Assembly: GCA_015903945.1 (NCBI GenBank)
Contig: JABMDL010000019.1
Coordinates: 1 to 42,004, forward strand
DNA: 42,004 bases
Direction: 5' to 3'
Origin: Nitrospira sp.
GTDB taxonomy: Bacteria; Nitrospirota; Nitrospiria; Nitrospirales; Nitrospiraceae
Shown: positions 40,977 to 42,004 of the stretch, piece by piece
How the letters are laid out: each line of letters starts with the position of its first letter
Numbering within the stretch: the first letter of the stretch is position 1
Notes under the pieces: generated by a model
The model's input: only the letters and a program-made list of their open reading frames with translations
Told to the model about the DNA's origin: nothing
Database searches by the model: none
Program-made: the position numbers and the translations under genes

Positions 40977-42004
40977 ATGCGTATTTTCGTGCTCGGGGTC
41001 GGAGCGACCGGTTCGTATCTCGTTCAACTCCTGACTCGCCAGGGCCATCATGTGACGTGCGGCGATCGAGATCCGGAACGGGCTCACCGTTTCCTGGGGG
41101 CCAAGCTTCCGGTGACGGTCGACCGGGTGAATGCCCGCGATCTTTGCAGCATCGTCAAGGCCGCCCGGGGAACGCAAATGGTGGTGAACGCCCTTCCTGC
41201 TGTATGCAATCGGATTGTCCTCCGGGCAGCCCTCCGCTTGCGAGCGCACTATCTCGATATGGCCGCTCATCTGACAACAAGCCCCTATTGCGCCGAACAG
41301 GTGCAGTTCACACCGCATTTCCTGGAGAAGCGTCGGGCGGCTGTCATTACTGCCGGGGTTGCGCCGGGGCTGACCAATCTCCTTGTGGCGGCGGCGGCGG
41401 ATTTGCTGGATTCGGTCGAGACCGTTTGGGTTCGGTTGTATGAATCCACTGAAAGCGAGCATCCGGTGTCGCAATGGTCGGCGGAGGTGTCCTTTGACGA
41501 AGCTGTCTCGCGGCCTCGCGTCTACCATGACGGCCGGTTTTCCCTCGGTCAGCGATTCGGCGAGCGCGAACTGTTTCGTTTCCCGGCGCCGATCGGTCCG
41601 GTGCCGGTCATGCTGGCAGCTCAAGATGAAGTCGTCACGGTGCCCCATGTGATTCCGCTCCGGTCGATGGATGCCAAAATCGGCGGATTGGACGCCGAGC
41701 GCCTGCGACGTTGGTATCGCCAGGGCAAGCTCAGGAAATCGCGAGGGCTCGTGTCCTCACGCTTTCCACGCACGCCGACGCCCGGTACTGTCGATCGTCT
41801 GATCCAGCGGGGGATCCTTCACAATGCGCGTTTTGCGGCTGCCGTGGTGGTTGAGGGGTTCAAAGATAACCGCCGGATGACGATTCGATGGGATGCCACC
41901 ATGCCGAGCTTGTATCTGCTTTGCCGGCAGGGTGAGTTACGGTCGCCCATCGCGTGGGCGACGGCAGGCATGGCGGCGCTGTTTGTCAAACATTTTCCCC
42001 GTCA
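40977..42004 (+). CDS. saccharopine dehydrogenase-like protein, C-terminus cut by window edge
   Basis: The frame from the ATG at 40977 stays open for 342 codons to the window edge. The N-terminus MRIFVLGVGATGSYLVQLL carries a Rossmann motif (GVGATG), followed by VNALPAVCNRIVLRAALRLR and ITAGVAPGLTNLLVAAAADL, which match the cofactor and catalytic-domain wording of saccharopine dehydrogenase-like reductases. It is a distant paralogue of the gene at 14326-15414. The later part (HVIPLRSMDAKIGGL) belongs to the substrate domain. No ribosome site is evident. The substrate is unknown, and the lysine-cluster context is missing here. Confidence 0.8.
   Translation, partial: MRIFVLGVGATGSYLVQLLTRQGHHVTCGDRDPERAHRFLGAKLPVTVDRVNARDLCSIVKAARGTQMVVNALPAVCNRIVLRAALRLRAHYLDMAAHLTTSPYCAEQVQFTPHFLEKRRAAVITAGVAPGLTNLLVAAAADLLDSVETVWVRLYESTESEHPVSQWSAEVSFDEAVSRPRVYHDGRFSLGQRFGERELFRFPAPIGPVPVMLAAQDEVVTVPHVIPLRSMDAKIGGLDAERLRRWYRQGKLRKSRGLVSSRFPRTPTPGTVDRLIQRGILHNARFAAAVVVEGFKDNRRMTIRWDATMPSLYLLCRQGELRSPIAWATAGMAALFVKHFPR

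Overview
This GC-rich window (roughly 60% by eye) carries about 45 protein genes, densely packed on both strands with short gaps. No rRNA, tRNA, CRISPR array, phage or intact transposon was seen. The gene set suggests a Gram-negative free-living bacterium: lipoproteins, PilZ proteins, BcsA/BcsS cellulose genes, a c-type haem lipoprotein and Topo VI together with bacterial DnaE and AccA. The best guess is genus Nitrospira (phylum Nitrospirota). That is inference from gene content and style, not from a marker gene.

Layout. 1-4.2 kb: the 5' part of ilvD, a Spy/CpxP-like periplasmic protein, a DnaJ-type co-chaperone, a TtuA-type tRNA thiolase, a small membrane protein and a single-domain PilZ protein. 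4.5-8.2 kb: release factor RF3 (prfC), a secreted HExxH (DUF922-like) protein and a ComEA-like helix-hairpin-helix protein. 8.3-11.9 kb: a very compact cellulose locus on the minus strand, bcsA, a PilZ gene broken by a one-base frameshift, then bcsS, with no bcsB or bcsC. 12.0-15.4 kb: saccharopine dehydrogenase-like, ALDH7-like aldehyde dehydrogenase and HglS/DUF1338-like genes, fitting lysine breakdown through aminoadipate. A heptad-repeat hairpin lies inside this cluster.

15.5-21 kb: a dihaem lipoprotein behind a consensus promoter flanked by inverted sites, an aldo/keto reductase, DUF488, a 3'-truncated 3-methyladenine glycosylase gene that ends at a Phd/RelE toxin-antitoxin operon, and two DJ-1/PfpI genes, one of them a GlxA-type AraC regulator. 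21-27.7 kb: small ORFs, a fatty-acid desaturase with an RRM protein, an ArsI/CadI-like dioxygenase followed by a SigZ-like sigma factor and an overlapping flavoprotein, a coiled-coil lipoprotein and a ferritin-like protein. 27.7-33.6 kb: housekeeping accA and dnaE, then a GT2 glycosyltransferase and an RsbRD-N-like sensor protein. 33.9-35 kb: a large unknown lipoprotein.

35.3-40.3 kb is the most unusual block: DNA topoisomerase VI subunits B and A, then a DEAH-box helicase and a translationally coupled 99-residue protein, all on the plus strand. A 190-bp MITE-like element with TA flanks sits exactly at the topo VI A stop codon, and a 9-bp tandem repeat has expanded the tail of subunit B. The right end has a tiny membrane protein preceded by about 400 bp of inverted-repeat-rich DNA (a possible structured RNA), and the start of a second saccharopine dehydrogenase-like gene that runs off the window.
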